NCBI RefSeq assembly: GCF_040784935.1
Contig: NZ_CP160680.1
Location: 5,933,802-5,997,801, forward strand
DNA length: 64,000 nucleotides
From: Lewinella sp. LCG006
GTDB lineage: Bacteria; Bacteroidota; Bacteroidia; Chitinophagales; Saprospiraceae
Direction: 5' to 3'
Part shown: in pieces, positions 1 through 8,630 of the stretch
How the letters are laid out: each line of letters begins with the position of its first letter
How positions within the stretch are numbered: the stretch's first letter is position 1
Program-made: the position numbers and the translations under genes
Notes under the pieces: generated by a model
What the model saw: only the letters and a program-made list of their open reading frames with translations
Told to the model about the DNA's origin: nothing
The model's database searches: none

Positions 1-263
1 TTGCCCATCCAGACAATGTGATCGAGGCTGAGGTCGTCTCCGTAAAGGGTCGTTTTTCCATTGGCCAGATCAATGATCAGAAAATGCCCGGTATCTTCGA
101 GGCCCGCAAAATAGAGGAAATTGGAATCCTGCCGAAAAGGGTAGGTATTGTCCGTATAATTCATCGGGCTCTCTTCGTTGCCAAAGAGGACCAAAAGGCC
201 ATGGTCGGAAAATTGCTGGGCCAATGCCTGGCGACGGTGGTGGTAGGTGGAAGACGCGAACAT
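1..263 (-). CDS. pepP: Xaa-Pro aminopeptidase (aminopeptidase P), N-terminal part, cut by window edge
   Basis: Reading the minus strand from an ATG at 263 gives 87 open codons that run off the window. The translation begins MFASSTYHHRRQAL and continues through a GNEE motif and a segment reading NYTDNTYPFRQDSNFLYFAG, which is the signature of the AMP_N domain that precedes the creatinase-fold metallopeptidase domain of aminopeptidase P. The family removes an N-terminal residue when proline is second and uses two metal ions; that catalytic domain lies outside the window. The gene starts 22 bp after the stop of the upstream membrane-protein gene, so the two are probably cotranscribed. Confidence 0.85.
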   Translation of the reverse strand, partial: MFASSTYHHRRQALAQQFSDHGLLVLFGNEESPMNYTDNTYPFRQDSNFLYFAGLEDTGHFLIIDLANGKTTLYGDDLSLDHIVWMG

Positions 264-285
264 AGGTGAGGAGGTTTTGAAGATA

Positions 286-807
286 CTAGAATAAGCTGGT
301 TGCCTCTTTGCGAATGGCCATTTGAGCAGTAGCGATGGGATCGTAATCGCGTTGTTGTTGATAGGCAAAGAGGGCGTCGCGATAGGCTTTGGCTGGTGCA
401 TCTTTAGCCACCTTTTCGCTTACCAGGTCTAAGAACTGAATTAGATCGTCACGGGTAGCCTTGATGATTTCCCAAAGTTTTTCGGACACGTAAATTTGCT
501 GAGAAATATTGTGCTCAAACTCTTGCTGCACCGTCATCATTAGCGCAATTTTCAAGGTGTTGGCCTGCATGCCACTGCTATCGGTACGCATCAGCAGCCC
601 CGGAATAGAAAGCCGCTCAATGAGCAGGGAAAGCCGCTCGTAAGCTTGCATCCGCAATGGGGTGACCGCGCTTTGACGCTCTTGGCGGATACGTTGCTCT
701 TGCATTTGTAGTTGCTTGCGCAACATTTCTCGAATGATGAAATAGCTGGTCAGTGCTACTACAATGGCCGGAATGGCGATTTTTATGATCTCTAGAAATA
801 CCAACAT
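286..807 (-). CDS. Small membrane-anchored protein of unknown function
   Basis: This 173-residue protein has one N-terminal hydrophobic helix (about residues 4-24) followed by a charged, glutamine- and arginine-rich helix likely to form a coiled coil (RKQLQMQEQRIRQ) and a helical soluble domain. I chose the ATG at 807 because it places the membrane helix at the very N-terminus; the frame is open to 849 but only through a weak extension that runs into a palindromic repeat. It lies just upstream of the aminopeptidase P gene on the same strand. I do not recognise a named function; proteins of this layout are common in Bacteroidota. Confidence 0.75.
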   Translation of the reverse strand: MLVFLEIIKIAIPAIVVALTSYFIIREMLRKQLQMQEQRIRQERQSAVTPLRMQAYERLSLLIERLSIPGLLMRTDSSGMQANTLKIALMMTVQQEFEHNISQQIYVSEKLWEIIKATRDDLIQFLDLVSEKVAKDAPAKAYRDALFAYQQQRDYDPIATAQMAIRKEATSLF

Positions 808-838
808 GGATACTGTTTGTTTTTTTGTGCAGTAATAG

Positions 839-957
839 TGACGGGGCAAAAATAACTGATTCCATTTTTGATTCGCTAAAATTTTCTAAGCAAGCAACTA
901 AAAGGCGCTTGCGTGAAAATATTCGCGAATCAAAAATGGAATCAGTTATTTCCGTCG
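839..957. repeat. Palindromic repeat family A, copy 1 (119 bp)
   Basis: The element starts with TGACGG and ends with CCGTCG. Its outer arms (AATAACTGATTCCATTTTTG and its reverse complement at the other end) pair almost perfectly, and the inner part (GATTCGCTAAAATTTTC against GAAAATATTCGCGAATC) also pairs, leaving a loop around AACTAAAAGG. The same element occurs at 55193-55317 and 62831-62956. It could be a non-autonomous MITE-type element or a mobile hairpin. No clear target-site duplication is visible. Confidence 0.9.
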
Positions 958-1123
958 AATTACTTATGGTCTAATAACGCACCAAAGCCACAAAAGTAAC
1001 TGCTACGTCAAGATTCTCCACTTTTAAGGCCTATTTTTTCATAAATGCCAACCAAGTGGGTACTGTGTATGTTTTGGATTTGTATCTTTACTTTGGAATT
1101 CATCTAAATAAGACATCATCAGT

Positions 1124-1474
1124 ATGAGCACGGTGAAAACGAGCATGCAACCCATTACCCTTACACCAGGCGCCATTGAGCAATTACAGCGTATTCAGAA
1201 AGAACAGTCTGTTCCAGCAGATCACGGACTGCGGGTAGGTGTAAAAGGAGGTGGCTGTTCAGGCTTTTCTTACATCCTGGGATTTGATGTCATCAAAGAA
1301 CAGGACGACGTCTATGAAATCGACGGACTAAAGGTGATGATTCAAAAAGCACACGGTATCTATCTTTTAGGGATGGAGATCGACTGGCTGGACGGACTCA
1401 ATAATCGTGGTTTTACCTTCAACAACCCTAATGCCAAAGAATCCTGCGGCTGTGGTACTTCTTTTTCAGCTTGA
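1124..1474 (+). CDS. A-type iron-sulfur cluster carrier (HesB/IscA/ErpA family)
   Basis: The 116-residue protein has the usual length and the three conserved cysteines of A-type carriers: Cys45 in the GGGCSGFSY motif and Cys108 and Cys110 in the C-terminal SCGCG motif. These proteins accept Fe-S clusters from the assembly scaffold and pass them to apo-enzymes in the cytoplasm. It is a single gene here, with no suf or isc genes next to it, so I do not assign it to SufA, IscA or ErpA. A second in-frame Met at residue 8 is an alternative start. Confidence 0.9.
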   Translation: MSTVKTSMQPITLTPGAIEQLQRIQKEQSVPADHGLRVGVKGGGCSGFSYILGFDVIKEQDDVYEIDGLKVMIQKAHGIYLLGMEIDWLDGLNNRGFTFNNPNAKESCGCGTSFSA

Positions 1475-1607
1475 TCTTAGCGAACAACCCTGGTAACAAA
1501 ATTGTCTTTAACCTAATTTTTGTCCATTGCTAGCAATTGGGCAAAAATTGCTATTCAATTGTCAGATAAGAGCTAATTATTTCGGTTTTTATCTGAAAAG
1601 AGTAGCC

Positions 1608-1615
1608 TATATTTG
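1608..1615 (+). promoter_or_regulatory. Bacteroidota-type -7 box TATATTTG
   Basis: The sequence matches TAnnTTTG exactly and lies 29 bp before the ATG of the T9SS cargo gene. A T-rich stretch sits 19-21 bp upstream at the expected -33 position. Just upstream, CAGATAA (1563-1569) and TTATCTG (1589-1595) form an inverted repeat that could be an operator. Confidence 0.5.
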
Positions 1616-1644
1616 TCGACTATTATCTACACTTAATTTAAAAC

Positions 1645-4026
1645 ATGCAATTCATGATGCAACGTTTACTAACCTTCGCCTTCCTGGTATTGGCCGCCGG
1701 TGCTTTGACCGCGCAGGACATTATCTGGCAAGAAGATTTCTCCAAAGGCATGGCCGGTTGGACGGTTAATCCTATTTCTTGTGGTGGCAACGTCAATACT
1801 TATGGAAACAACTCAGGACCTGAATATGGTATCTGGTCTTTGACCTCCGGTACGGTTGATGGAGAAGAGATTGATTCGGAAGGAGGAGTTTTCGAATGGA
1901 GTTTCCTCAACGACACAGAGTATACCATTTCTCTTTTTGATGATGATCTCACCATCTATGCTACGGTATATGGTACTTACAGCATAGATGAGAATAATAT
2001 CATGACCTCTTCTGTTGATCCATCGGCGATCATCGCAGATGGTATGGCATTTGCTGAAACCACTCCTGGTGGTATCGTAGAATGGGCAACCAATATTTTA
2101 GTAGATGACATCAGTGATATTGAGCGTTTTATTGGAATTGGTTCTCCTACGGTGGTGTTGACCAACGGTGGCAATACGCTTACCTACACCGCTGATGGAG
2201 GCAATGTAGTTTTAGAGTTCACTAAGCGCTCTGAGTGCGGTGCGATTTGGACCTGGAGCCCCAATGGCAACATGGGCAACGGTGTTTTCGGTTTCGAAGC
2301 ACCTGGTGCTGTATTCGTTGCTTCGGAGACTCGTACCAATGGTACCATGATCATGAACAACATCTTCCAGATGTTCCGTGGTGATGGTGGCTTGATCCCT
2401 AGCCCTAACCCTCCGCCATACCCTCAGTACGTAGCGGAATTGATTTCTCCTCCGATTGATATTTCTGCTGCCGACCGTGCACTATCGATCTCGCTCACCC
2501 AAAGATTGGCCTACTTGAATACGCCAGCTGATGCTCCTGATGGATTGAAGACGTCTTTCTCGGTAAGTACCGATGATGGCGCTACGTGGAGCCCAGCTAC
2601 GGATTTCAACCCCAACTTCCCTACCAACACCTTCCGTAACAACCGTCAGACTATTCCTATTCTGAACAATTATACGGCTGGCGCGAATGAGATTCGTGTG
2701 AAGATCACCTTCGCTACGGATTACTACTTCTGGGGAATTGATGACATTTCTATCCAGGAGCGTATCGGCTACGATATCCAGGCGAATGCCAACTTCTTTG
2801 CTATTCCTGACAACGTGAATACGCCTTATTCTCAGTTGCAGCCTCAGTACTTCATGTCTGATATCCAGAACAATGGTGGATTAGAGGCAGAAAACGTACA
2901 ACTAAACCTGCAAATCATCAACGTAACCGATGGTGGAACCGTTGTCTTCGACCAGACCAAGAACTATGGCAATATTGCAGTAGACTCTATCGCAGAAAAT
3001 GACTTCTTCGACACCACCATGCCTTTGGATCTGCCTGCTGATGAGTCTTCTATCGGTTTTTATGAGGGCACCTACGTGTTGAGCCAAGATTCTGTGGATG
3101 TAAATCCTGCTAACGATTCATTGTTCTTTAGCTTCTCAGTGACTGATACCTTGTTTGCAAAAGAAACAGGCCGTACCCGTGGTATTTTCTTGACCAACGA
3201 CCGCAGTTGGTTTATCGGAAACAGCTACTACGTACCTAATGGTGAAAACTGGTATGCACGCTACATCTCCTTCATGGTAGACAATGCTTCTGATGCAGTA
3301 AATGGCACGGGTAGTGTAACCACTTTACTTTATGAGTCAGACGGTGATGTAAATGGTGATGGCCGTATCGGTCCTGATGAATATGGTAATTCTCCAATCG
3401 CCTTCAACGAGTATGTATTTGATGGCTCGGAAGATGAAGTTTTACTGACTGTTCCTGTAAGTATCGATGAGGAAGGTATCCAGATGACCAGCGGAAAATA
3501 CTACTTCGCTGTTGTTCAGTACGTTGGTGCAGACATGAATGACCAGGTGGCTATCTCTGCCAGCGAGCAGTACAACTACAATGCGAATAACTTCATTACC
3601 GACTCCGTTGGTATTGAGCAGTACTCTGATATCGTAGACTTGGTAGGGGAGTCTCCAAACTTCTTCTCTGGTGGTTTTGGTGGTACGGTAGTGCCTATCG
3701 TACGCTTGTCTATCGGTGATAACCCATTCCTGGACCAACCAGCCATCACGGGCATCGAAACAGTACTGCCTTCTGAGTATGCCGTAAGTGTATTCCCTGT
3801 TCCTGCGAAAGACAACTTCAATATGAAGATTGACTTCCCTAAGCAGGTGGATGTTTTGGTGCGCTTGTACGACCAAACGGGCCGTATCATCCTTACCCAA
3901 GAGTTTGATAAGCTCCAGAACGGCACCTTCAACTACGACGTTCGTACTCTTGCTAGCGGTATGTACTTCCTACAGTTGGATACCGATGCTGGTACGCGTA
4001 TCGAAAAGATTGTGGTACAGCACTAG
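1645..4026 (+). CDS. Large secreted protein with T9SS type A sorting domain
   Basis: This 793-residue protein has an N-terminal signal peptide (LLTFAFLVLAAGALTAQ, predicted cleavage after about residue 23) and a C-terminal type IX secretion sorting domain of about 80 residues (VFPVPAKDNF, then a YDQTGR turn, then SGMYFLQL and an end rich in Lys/Val). The middle is beta-rich with aromatic and Asp/Asn residues, as in adhesive or carbohydrate-binding jelly-roll proteins. A calcium-binding EF-hand-like loop, DVNGDGRIGPDEY, lies near residue 570. The function is not recognisable; it is expected to be exported through the outer membrane and anchored or released at the surface. Met1, Met4 and Met5 are all possible starts. 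Confidence 0.85.
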   Translation: MQFMMQRLLTFAFLVLAAGALTAQDIIWQEDFSKGMAGWTVNPISCGGNVNTYGNNSGPEYGIWSLTSGTVDGEEIDSEGGVFEWSFLNDTEYTISLFDDDLTIYATVYGTYSIDENNIMTSSVDPSAIIADGMAFAETTPGGIVEWATNILVDDISDIERFIGIGSPTVVLTNGGNTLTYTADGGNVVLEFTKRSECGAIWTWSPNGNMGNGVFGFEAPGAVFVASETRTNGTMIMNNIFQMFRGDGGLIPSPNPPPYPQYVAELISPPIDISAADRALSISLTQRLAYLNTPADAPDGLKTSFSVSTDDGATWSPATDFNPNFPTNTFRNNRQTIPILNNYTAGANEIRVKITFATDYYFWGIDDISIQERIGYDIQANANFFAIPDNVNTPYSQLQPQYFMSDIQNNGGLEAENVQLNLQIINVTDGGTVVFDQTKNYGNIAVDSIAENDFFDTTMPLDLPADESSIGFYEGTYVLSQDSVDVNPANDSLFFSFSVTDTLFAKETGRTRGIFLTNDRSWFIGNSYYVPNGENWYARYISFMVDNASDAVNGTGSVTTLLYESDGDVNGDGRIGPDEYGNSPIAFNEYVFDGSEDEVLLTVPVSIDEEGIQMTSGKYYFAVVQYVGADMNDQVAISASEQYNYNANNFITDSVGIEQYSDIVDLVGESPNFFSGGFGGTVVPIVRLSIGDNPFLDQPAITGIETVLPSEYAVSVFPVPAKDNFNMKIDFPKQVDVLVRLYDQTGRIILTQEFDKLQNGTFNYDVRTLASGMYFLQLDTDAGTRIEKIVVQH

Positions 4027-4037
4027 TACATGCTAAA

Positions 4038-4060
4038 CGTAGCTTGGGCTTCAGCCCGAG
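4038..4060. repeat. Short GGGCTTCAGCCC palindrome (copy 1)
   Basis: CGTAGCTTGGGCTTCAGCCC followed by GAG is a small self-complementary sequence that also occurs near 9922-9944, 34686-34707 and, inverted, at 34799-34820. All copies lie just behind the 3' ends of genes, which fits a REP-like element. Confidence 0.7.
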
Positions 4061-4071
4061 TTGCATGAAGG

Positions 4072-4112
4072 GCGGGCTGATTCGGTTGATACTGAGTCAG
4101 CCCGCTTTGTTT
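4072..4112 (+). terminator. Rho-independent terminator after the T9SS gene
   Basis: GCGGGCTGA (4072-4080) pairs with TCAGCCCGC (4097-4105) and is followed by a T-rich run (TTTGTTTTTATTT). It lies 46 bp past the stop of the T9SS cargo gene. Confidence 0.8.
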
Positions 4113-4351
4113 TTATTTGATTGGTTCGAGCGGCTTTGACGAGGAAAAACGAAAAGGGAATCCTCTTTCATGATTGCTATTGAATCTTTGGTTATTCTTA
4201 CTGTGCAAATCTCTTCTTTAATAGATCATTCTAATATGCTTCCAATTTTTTCGATCATCGACGGCAACATGAAGTATAATCCTAATCCACCAATAGGTAA
4301 AGCAATGACCAAAAATCAATTAGAAGAGTTGTTGGTGAGTAACCAACATAT

Positions 4352-4587
4352 AGTGATGGCATTCTATAAATATGCCCCTTTTGGCCTGGAACAGGGCGGT
4401 AGCCATCAGCAATGGCGGAGGGAGTAATAATCGGTATCGGTATAATGGTAAGGAGCTGGATGAAGCGACGGGGTTGTATGATTATGGAGCGAGGTATTAT
4501 GATCCGGCTATTGGAAGGTGGGGGCAGGTGGATCCGTTGGCGGAGGTATTGCCTGAATGGTCGCCTTATATGGCCCTACAGTCTTAA
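4352..4587 (+). pseudogene. RHS repeat-associated core fragment, frameshifted
   Basis: Two frames together give the end of an RHS/YD-repeat core. One frame gives [12 protein letters not shown], resembling the usual YYPFGLE...GG sequence; a +1 shift near 4400-4420 leads to [15 protein letters not shown], then [20 protein letters not shown] and WSPY. This is the hallmark just before the variable toxin tip. The normal continuation (NYVLNNP-like) is missing and a stop follows at 4587. The remaining RHS gene is absent upstream. I read it as a relic left by recombination of a polymorphic-toxin gene. The open frame upstream of 4352 (from about 4170) shows no similarity I recognise. Confidence 0.8.
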
Positions 4588-4745
4588 AAGCGGAAGAAAA
4601 CCTGTGGAGAGCTGAGGATATAATCAACTATAGATATTTTGGTAATTTCTTTGGGCTAGGCACAAGTGCTGGAAGGGAAGTCGTTAATAAAACAGCAGAG
4701 TCTGCAGTGAATACTGCAGTTACTACAGCAACAACCGGAAACTAA
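4588..4745 (+). pseudogene. Possible remnant of an RHS C-terminal tip
   Basis: A different frame from the RHS core stays open here and encodes IINYRYFGNFFGLGTSAGRE and an alanine/threonine-rich end. It stops at 4745 in a TAATG overlap with the next gene. This could be the last piece of a toxin tip whose junction with the RHS core was lost. No toxin motif is recognised. Confidence 0.35.
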
Positions 4746-5086
4746 TGAGAATGATCAATGGCAAGTATATATTGTTTCTAGCTATTCTATCATTAATAGG
4801 GCTAATGGCATTCAATGTTTATAAGAGAAACAAAATTCTAGAATCTTCAAAAACAGATGCTATTGTTAAAGTAACAAAACTAAATTTCCGAAAAAAAGGA
4901 ACAACTACAAGGACAACAGATGCATATTATCAATACTCTCTTTCGGATGGAACAATAATCTACGGCAAAACTGAAATTAATAATCCATCCGTAGAAGTAG
5001 GCCTTTGTTACAAAGCAATATATGCTAAAAATGAGCCTGATGTAGTAAAGATCTATTTTGGAAAACCTGTTACTTGTGTAAAATAG
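4745..5086 (+). CDS. Small membrane-anchored protein, possible immunity protein
   Basis: The 113-residue protein has one N-terminal hydrophobic helix (YILFLAILSLIGLMAFNVY) and a small, lysine-rich beta-type domain (VKVTKLNFRKKG, YQYSLSDGTIIYGK). Its ATG overlaps the preceding stop (TAATG), which indicates translational coupling to the RHS-tip remnant. Position directly behind an RHS fragment is where immunity genes lie, so an immunity role is plausible but inferred only from context. The AT-rich codon use differs from the surrounding core genes. Confidence 0.6.
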   Translation: MRMINGKYILFLAILSLIGLMAFNVYKRNKILESSKTDAIVKVTKLNFRKKGTTTRTTDAYYQYSLSDGTIIYGKTEINNPSVEVGLCYKAIYAKNEPDVVKIYFGKPVTCVK

Positions 5087-5244
5087 CCCTTCCCCCATTG
5101 GCTAAGCTATACGCTGATAGGCAGGCACTAAAATGATAACCTGCCAGACAAGAGATGCTTGTCTAAAGCGTTTATCTTTATGCAAGTACAAACTTTTCCA
5201 ACCAAACCTAAGAGTCGATCAGGGAAGACGAAATTACGGACGAA

Positions 5245-5391
5245 ATGATCCTGGCGATCCCGCCGTCTCCAGACTGGAAGCGAATGACTGAAACAGAGCT
5301 TATGACCGAACTGCAAGAATCGATGGCTCAAGTAGAAAGAGGCGAGTTCGTTACCTTGGAGGACTTGGAAAAAGAAATGGAGCAATGGTAG
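5245..5391 (+). CDS. Small antitoxin-like protein of a ParDE/RelBE-type module
   Basis: A 48-codon frame starts at ATG 5245, with a second ATG at 5284. It ends with ERGEFVTLEDLEKEMEQW, typical of the C-terminus of small antitoxins paired with RelE/ParE toxins (acidic helix, then a T-x-E-D-x-E-K segment and a terminal Trp). Its stop overlaps the toxin start in ATGGTAG, the usual coupling in toxin-antitoxin operons. The N-terminal DNA-binding part is short or lost: the frame is closed by a stop at 5209-5211, so the gene may itself be truncated. Confidence 0.6.
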   Translation: MILAIPPSPDWKRMTETELMTELQESMAQVERGEFVTLEDLEKEMEQW

Positions 5392-5525
5392 GCAAGTTGT
5401 TCCGTGTGGTCTTCTCAAATAAGGCTAGGCAGCAAACCCGAAAAATATCAGACTATTACAATCGGACGGCATCTCCTTCTGTTGCCAAAAAGTTCCGTAC
5501 AGGAATCAAAAATGAAGAAAAATGA
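5385..5525 (+). pseudogene. Truncated ParE/RelE-family toxin
   Basis: The 46-codon frame reads FRVVFSNKARQQTRKISDYY and then ASPSVAKKFRTGI, matching the N-terminal half of ParE-type toxins (strand, then the two-helix hairpin). A complete toxin has about 95 residues including the catalytic or gyrase-binding beta-sheet, which is missing. The reading frame ends at 5525, inside the start of the next gene, so an insertion or recombination has replaced the 3' half. It is expected to be inactive. Confidence 0.7.
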
Positions 5526-5946
5526 ATTAAGGTACCTACAAAAACTACCATCTAGCAAACCGAAATTTCCAGCGATTGATTTGACAATGCTGTCAGATAC
5601 AAATTGGAGTAACGACCTTCATCTAGACTACAGTCTATTAACAGGGGAGTTTATCTTCTCTAGAAAATCTGAACTTCTTATTGGTCATAAGGTGGTTGAC
5701 TCTAAAGGAGATATTTATACTGTTGAAGAGTTGTATTTCTTTTCAAATTGGCTTAGTTATTTGCCTTTAACAAAAAAAGGAGTTATAAAATTTAATAAAG
5801 AAGAAGAGCATATGAAACTTGATGAATTGAAAGTGTTCTTTTTAGAAAAATTGAATAATGACGAAGTAATGTCCATTACTAAGGCCAGTTGGATACGCTC
5901 GATTAATAAAGCAAAAACTTTCGAAGAGCTTTTTTTAGGAGAGTAA
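5512..5946 (+). CDS. Hypothetical protein, possible orphan immunity gene
   Basis: The 144-residue protein starts at MKKNELRYLQKL (ATG 5512); the longer open frame upstream overlaps the toxin relic and is unlikely to be translated. It is soluble and has an alpha/beta pattern with aromatic segments (YTVEELYFFSNWLSYLP) and an acidic C-terminal helix (AKTFEELFLGE). Composition is AT-rich compared with the flanking core genes. I do not recognise the family. Its place at the end of a decayed RHS/toxin-antitoxin patch suggests an orphan immunity or cargo gene. Confidence 0.6.
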   Translation: MKKNELRYLQKLPSSKPKFPAIDLTMLSDTNWSNDLHLDYSLLTGEFIFSRKSELLIGHKVVDSKGDIYTVEELYFFSNWLSYLPLTKKGVIKFNKEEEHMKLDELKVFFLEKLNNDEVMSITKASWIRSINKAKTFEELFLGE

Positions 5947-5996
5947 GTAAGGTTAAGCTAAAGGAAACGAATTTACATATCTGATCCCACATCAAA

Positions 5997-6036
5997 TCAG
6001 AAAGGGTTTTTGACGCAAGTCAAAAACCCTTTCTGA
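5997..6036. terminator. Bidirectional terminator between orphan gene and icd
   Basis: A perfect 18-bp stem, TCAGAAAGGGTTTTTGAC with its complement at 6019-6036, closes on a GCAA loop. It separates the converging orphan gene (plus) and icd (minus). Confidence 0.8.
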
Positions 6037-6056
6037 AAATCAAATCACCTCGTGAT

Positions 6057-7283
6057 TTACATGTTAGCGATGATCTCGTCGCCGAACTCAGAACACTTCA
6101 GGAGGGTAGCACCGTCCATCAAGCGTTCGAAATCATAGGTAACACGCTTGCTGCCAATAGCGCCGTTGATCCCTTTCAGGATAAGGTCGGCGGCTTCGGG
6201 CCAGCCCAGGTAGCGGAACATCATCTCACCAGAAAGAATCACGGAGCTGGGGTTTACTTTGTCCAGACCAGCGTACTTAGGTGCAGTACCGTGGGTAGCT
6301 TCGAAGATAGCGATCCCCGTGTTGTAGTTGATGTTGGCACCCGGAGCAATACCGATACCACCCACCTGGGCAGCTAGGGCATCACTGATGTAATCACCGT
6401 TCAGGTTCATGGTAGCAATGACGCTGTATTCCTTCGGACGGAGGATGATCTGCTGAAGGAAGGCGTCAGCAATAACGTCCTTTACCGTGATTTTACGACC
6501 GTCGACATTGATGACGTGCCATGGGCCACCGTCCAGTTCTTCTCCGCCAAATTCTTTAGCAGCCACTTCGTAGCCCCAATCACGGAAAGCACCTTCGGTA
6601 AACTTCATGATGTTTCCTTTGTGCACCAAGGTAACACTGTCTTTGCCGTTTTCGATAGCGTACTTGATCGCAGCTTTTACCAAGCGGCCAGTACCTTCAG
6701 CAGAAGTAGGCTTGATACCAATACCAGAAGTCTCCGGGAAACGAATTTTATTGTAACGATCTGGGAAAGCTTCTTTCAACAGTGCAAGAAACTTCTTGGC
6801 GTCGTCGGTGCCTTCCTGAAACTCGATACCTGCGTAGATGTCTTCGGTGTTTTCACGGAAGATAATCATGTCTACCAGCTCAGGTTGCTTCACGGGAGAA
6901 GGTACACCAGCAAAGTATTGTACTGGGCGTACACAAGCGTAGAGGTCAAGCTTCTGGCGCAGTGCTACATTTAAAGAGCGGATACCACCACCAACGGGTG
7001 TCGTCAACGGACCTTTGATGGCTACCAGATATTCTTCAATGGTTTCCAGGGTTTCGTTGGGCAACCATTCGCCAGTAGCTTTGAATGCCTTTTCTCCGGC
7101 CAGAACTTCTTTCCAGTGAATTTTACGCTCACCACCGTAAGCTTTTTCTACGGCTGCATCCAATACACGGCTGGCAGATGCCCAAATGTCTGGTCCGATA
7201 CCATCTCCTTCGATGAAAGGCAAAATCGGGTCGTTAGGTACGTTTAGCTTTCCGTTGTTGATGGTTATTTTTGATCCACTCAT
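6057..7283 (-). CDS. icd: NADP-dependent isocitrate dehydrogenase
   Basis: The 408-residue enzyme converts isocitrate to 2-oxoglutarate and CO2 in the TCA cycle. It belongs to the E. coli-type dimeric family: [12 protein letters not shown] near the N-terminus, the [13 protein letters not shown] substrate loop containing the serine phosphorylated in E. coli, [14 protein letters not shown], and the C-terminal [20 protein letters not shown] and [10 protein letters not shown] blocks. The Lys-Tyr of HGTAPKY and the Tyr and Arg of TYDFER are the residues that bind the 2'-phosphate in NADP-specific enzymes, so NADP is expected. It is a monocistronic gene divergent from ruvB. Confidence 0.96.
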   Translation of the reverse strand: MSGSKITINNGKLNVPNDPILPFIEGDGIGPDIWASASRVLDAAVEKAYGGERKIHWKEVLAGEKAFKATGEWLPNETLETIEEYLVAIKGPLTTPVGGGIRSLNVALRQKLDLYACVRPVQYFAGVPSPVKQPELVDMIIFRENTEDIYAGIEFQEGTDDAKKFLALLKEAFPDRYNKIRFPETSGIGIKPTSAEGTGRLVKAAIKYAIENGKDSVTLVHKGNIMKFTEGAFRDWGYEVAAKEFGGEELDGGPWHVINVDGRKITVKDVIADAFLQQIILRPKEYSVIATMNLNGDYISDALAAQVGGIGIAPGANINYNTGIAIFEATHGTAPKYAGLDKVNPSSVILSGEMMFRYLGWPEAADLILKGINGAIGSKRVTYDFERLMDGATLLKCSEFGDEIIANM

Positions 7284-7372
7284 TGTTGTTTCCTGGTTTT
7301 TTTATTTACTAAACAAGACTAAATAGTTGATATTGCCGAAGAGTTCGGCGAGAGGGTTCCGAAAAACCCGGA

Positions 7373-7380
7373 CAAAAGTA
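7373..7380 (-). promoter_or_regulatory. -7 box TACTTTTG for icd
   Basis: On the minus strand the sequence is an exact TAnnTTTG match, about 90 bp upstream of the icd start. Two small hairpins lie in the resulting leader: GCCGAA/TTCGGC at 7335-7349 and a GGGTT/AACCC stem around 7354-7368. They may affect leader stability or translation. Confidence 0.45.
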
Positions 7381-7518
7381 AGAATTTCTTTGCTTCTTAC
7401 TAACTTGCAAACACGATCAAAAACGACAAGTTTCATTTGATTGCAAATTTTATTCCTGAGCGAGTGTGAAAATGATTGATCCACTTTAATTTTAGCTCTA
7501 ATACTGACGATTCAAAAT

Positions 7519-8556
7519 ATGCGAAATCCTCATCTGGATCCTGATAAAGATCAACTACCGGCAGATGATCAGCAATACGAAAGAGCCCTGCGCCCCAAGG
7601 CTTTAGATGACTTTAGTGGCCAACCTAAAATTGTTGAGAACCTTAAAATATTTATCCAGGCCGCCAAGCAACGCGGGGAGGCTTTGGACCATGTGCTATT
7701 GCATGGCCCTCCGGGCTTAGGGAAGACGACCCTTTCCCACATTGTCTCCAATGAAATGGGCGCAGAGCTGAAGATGACAAGTGGCCCTGTACTGGAAAAA
7801 CCTGGTGATTTAGCCGGCTTGCTCACCAATTTATCAGAAGGAGATGTGCTCTTTATTGATGAAATTCACCGACTCAATACCGTCGTGGAGGAGTACCTCT
7901 ACTCAGCGATGGAAGATTACCGGATCGATATAATGATCGACAGTGGCCCCAATGCTCGTACGGTACAAATCAGCTTGAGCCCGTTTACCTTGATAGGTGC
8001 GACGACTCGTCTGGGGCTGTTAACCGCTCCGATGCGCGAGCGCTTTGGTATTACCTGCCTGCTGGATTATTACGATGCAGCTACACTCAGTAAAATCATC
8101 ATTCGCTCTGCGGGCATTTTGCAAGTCCCGATTAATGGCCCTGGGGCAATGGAGATTGCCCGCCGCAGTCGGGGAACTCCAAGGATTGCTAATGCGCTAC
8201 TGCGGCGGATCAGGGATTTTGCCCAAGTGAAAGGCAATGGAAAGATCGATGTGCCCATCGCTCAATACGGCCTTGAAGCGCTAAATGTCGACGAAGGTGG
8301 ATTGGATGAGATGGACAACAAAATCCTCAGCGCGATCGTCCACAAATTCAAAGGTGGCCCGGTGGGTATCACGACCATTGCTACGGCAGTAGGAGAGGAG
8401 GCAGGTACTATTGAGGAAGTACACGAGCCATTTCTGATCATGGAAGGGTATATCCAACGAACACCTCGTGGACGGGAGGCTACGGAAAAAACTTACCGAC
8501 ACCTTGGTCTTGTTCCTCCAGGAAGAACGGGAACCTTGTTTGAGATTACAGAGTAG
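7519..8556 (+). CDS. ruvB: Holliday junction branch-migration ATPase RuvB
   Basis: The 345-residue protein is the hexameric motor that drives branch migration with RuvA. The N-terminal family signature [15 protein letters not shown] is followed by Walker [10 protein letters not shown] (residues 63-71), Walker B DEIHRL (114-119), the [19 protein letters not shown] sensor/arginine-finger region and the C-terminal winged helix ending [17 protein letters not shown]. Length is normal. ruvA and ruvC are not adjacent. It is divergent from icd. Confidence 0.97.
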   Translation: MRNPHLDPDKDQLPADDQQYERALRPKALDDFSGQPKIVENLKIFIQAAKQRGEALDHVLLHGPPGLGKTTLSHIVSNEMGAELKMTSGPVLEKPGDLAGLLTNLSEGDVLFIDEIHRLNTVVEEYLYSAMEDYRIDIMIDSGPNARTVQISLSPFTLIGATTRLGLLTAPMRERFGITCLLDYYDAATLSKIIIRSAGILQVPINGPGAMEIARRSRGTPRIANALLRRIRDFAQVKGNGKIDVPIAQYGLEALNVDEGGLDEMDNKILSAIVHKFKGGPVGITTIATAVGEEAGTIEEVHEPFLIMEGYIQRTPRGREATEKTYRHLGLVPPGRTGTLFEITE

Positions 8557-8630
8557 AGTGAGGTTTCACTTTTCACCTAAGTACAACGATTTTTTTGAAC
8601 GTCCTTAAAACCAAAGTAGTGGCCAAGCAG

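Noticed and set aside
3442-3932. Two long minus-strand frames opposite the first T9SS gene
   Set aside because: They lie entirely within the strongly supported T9SS coding region, have no recognisable domain and reflect its codon pattern.
4170-4351. Open frame upstream of the RHS fragment
   Set aside because: The frame continues into the RHS relic by chance; its N-terminal part shows neither a recognised domain nor RHS repeats.
5128-5418. Minus-strand frame opposite the antitoxin gene
   Set aside because: The plus strand encodes a clear antitoxin/ParE pair with overlapping start and stop, and the minus frame has no features.
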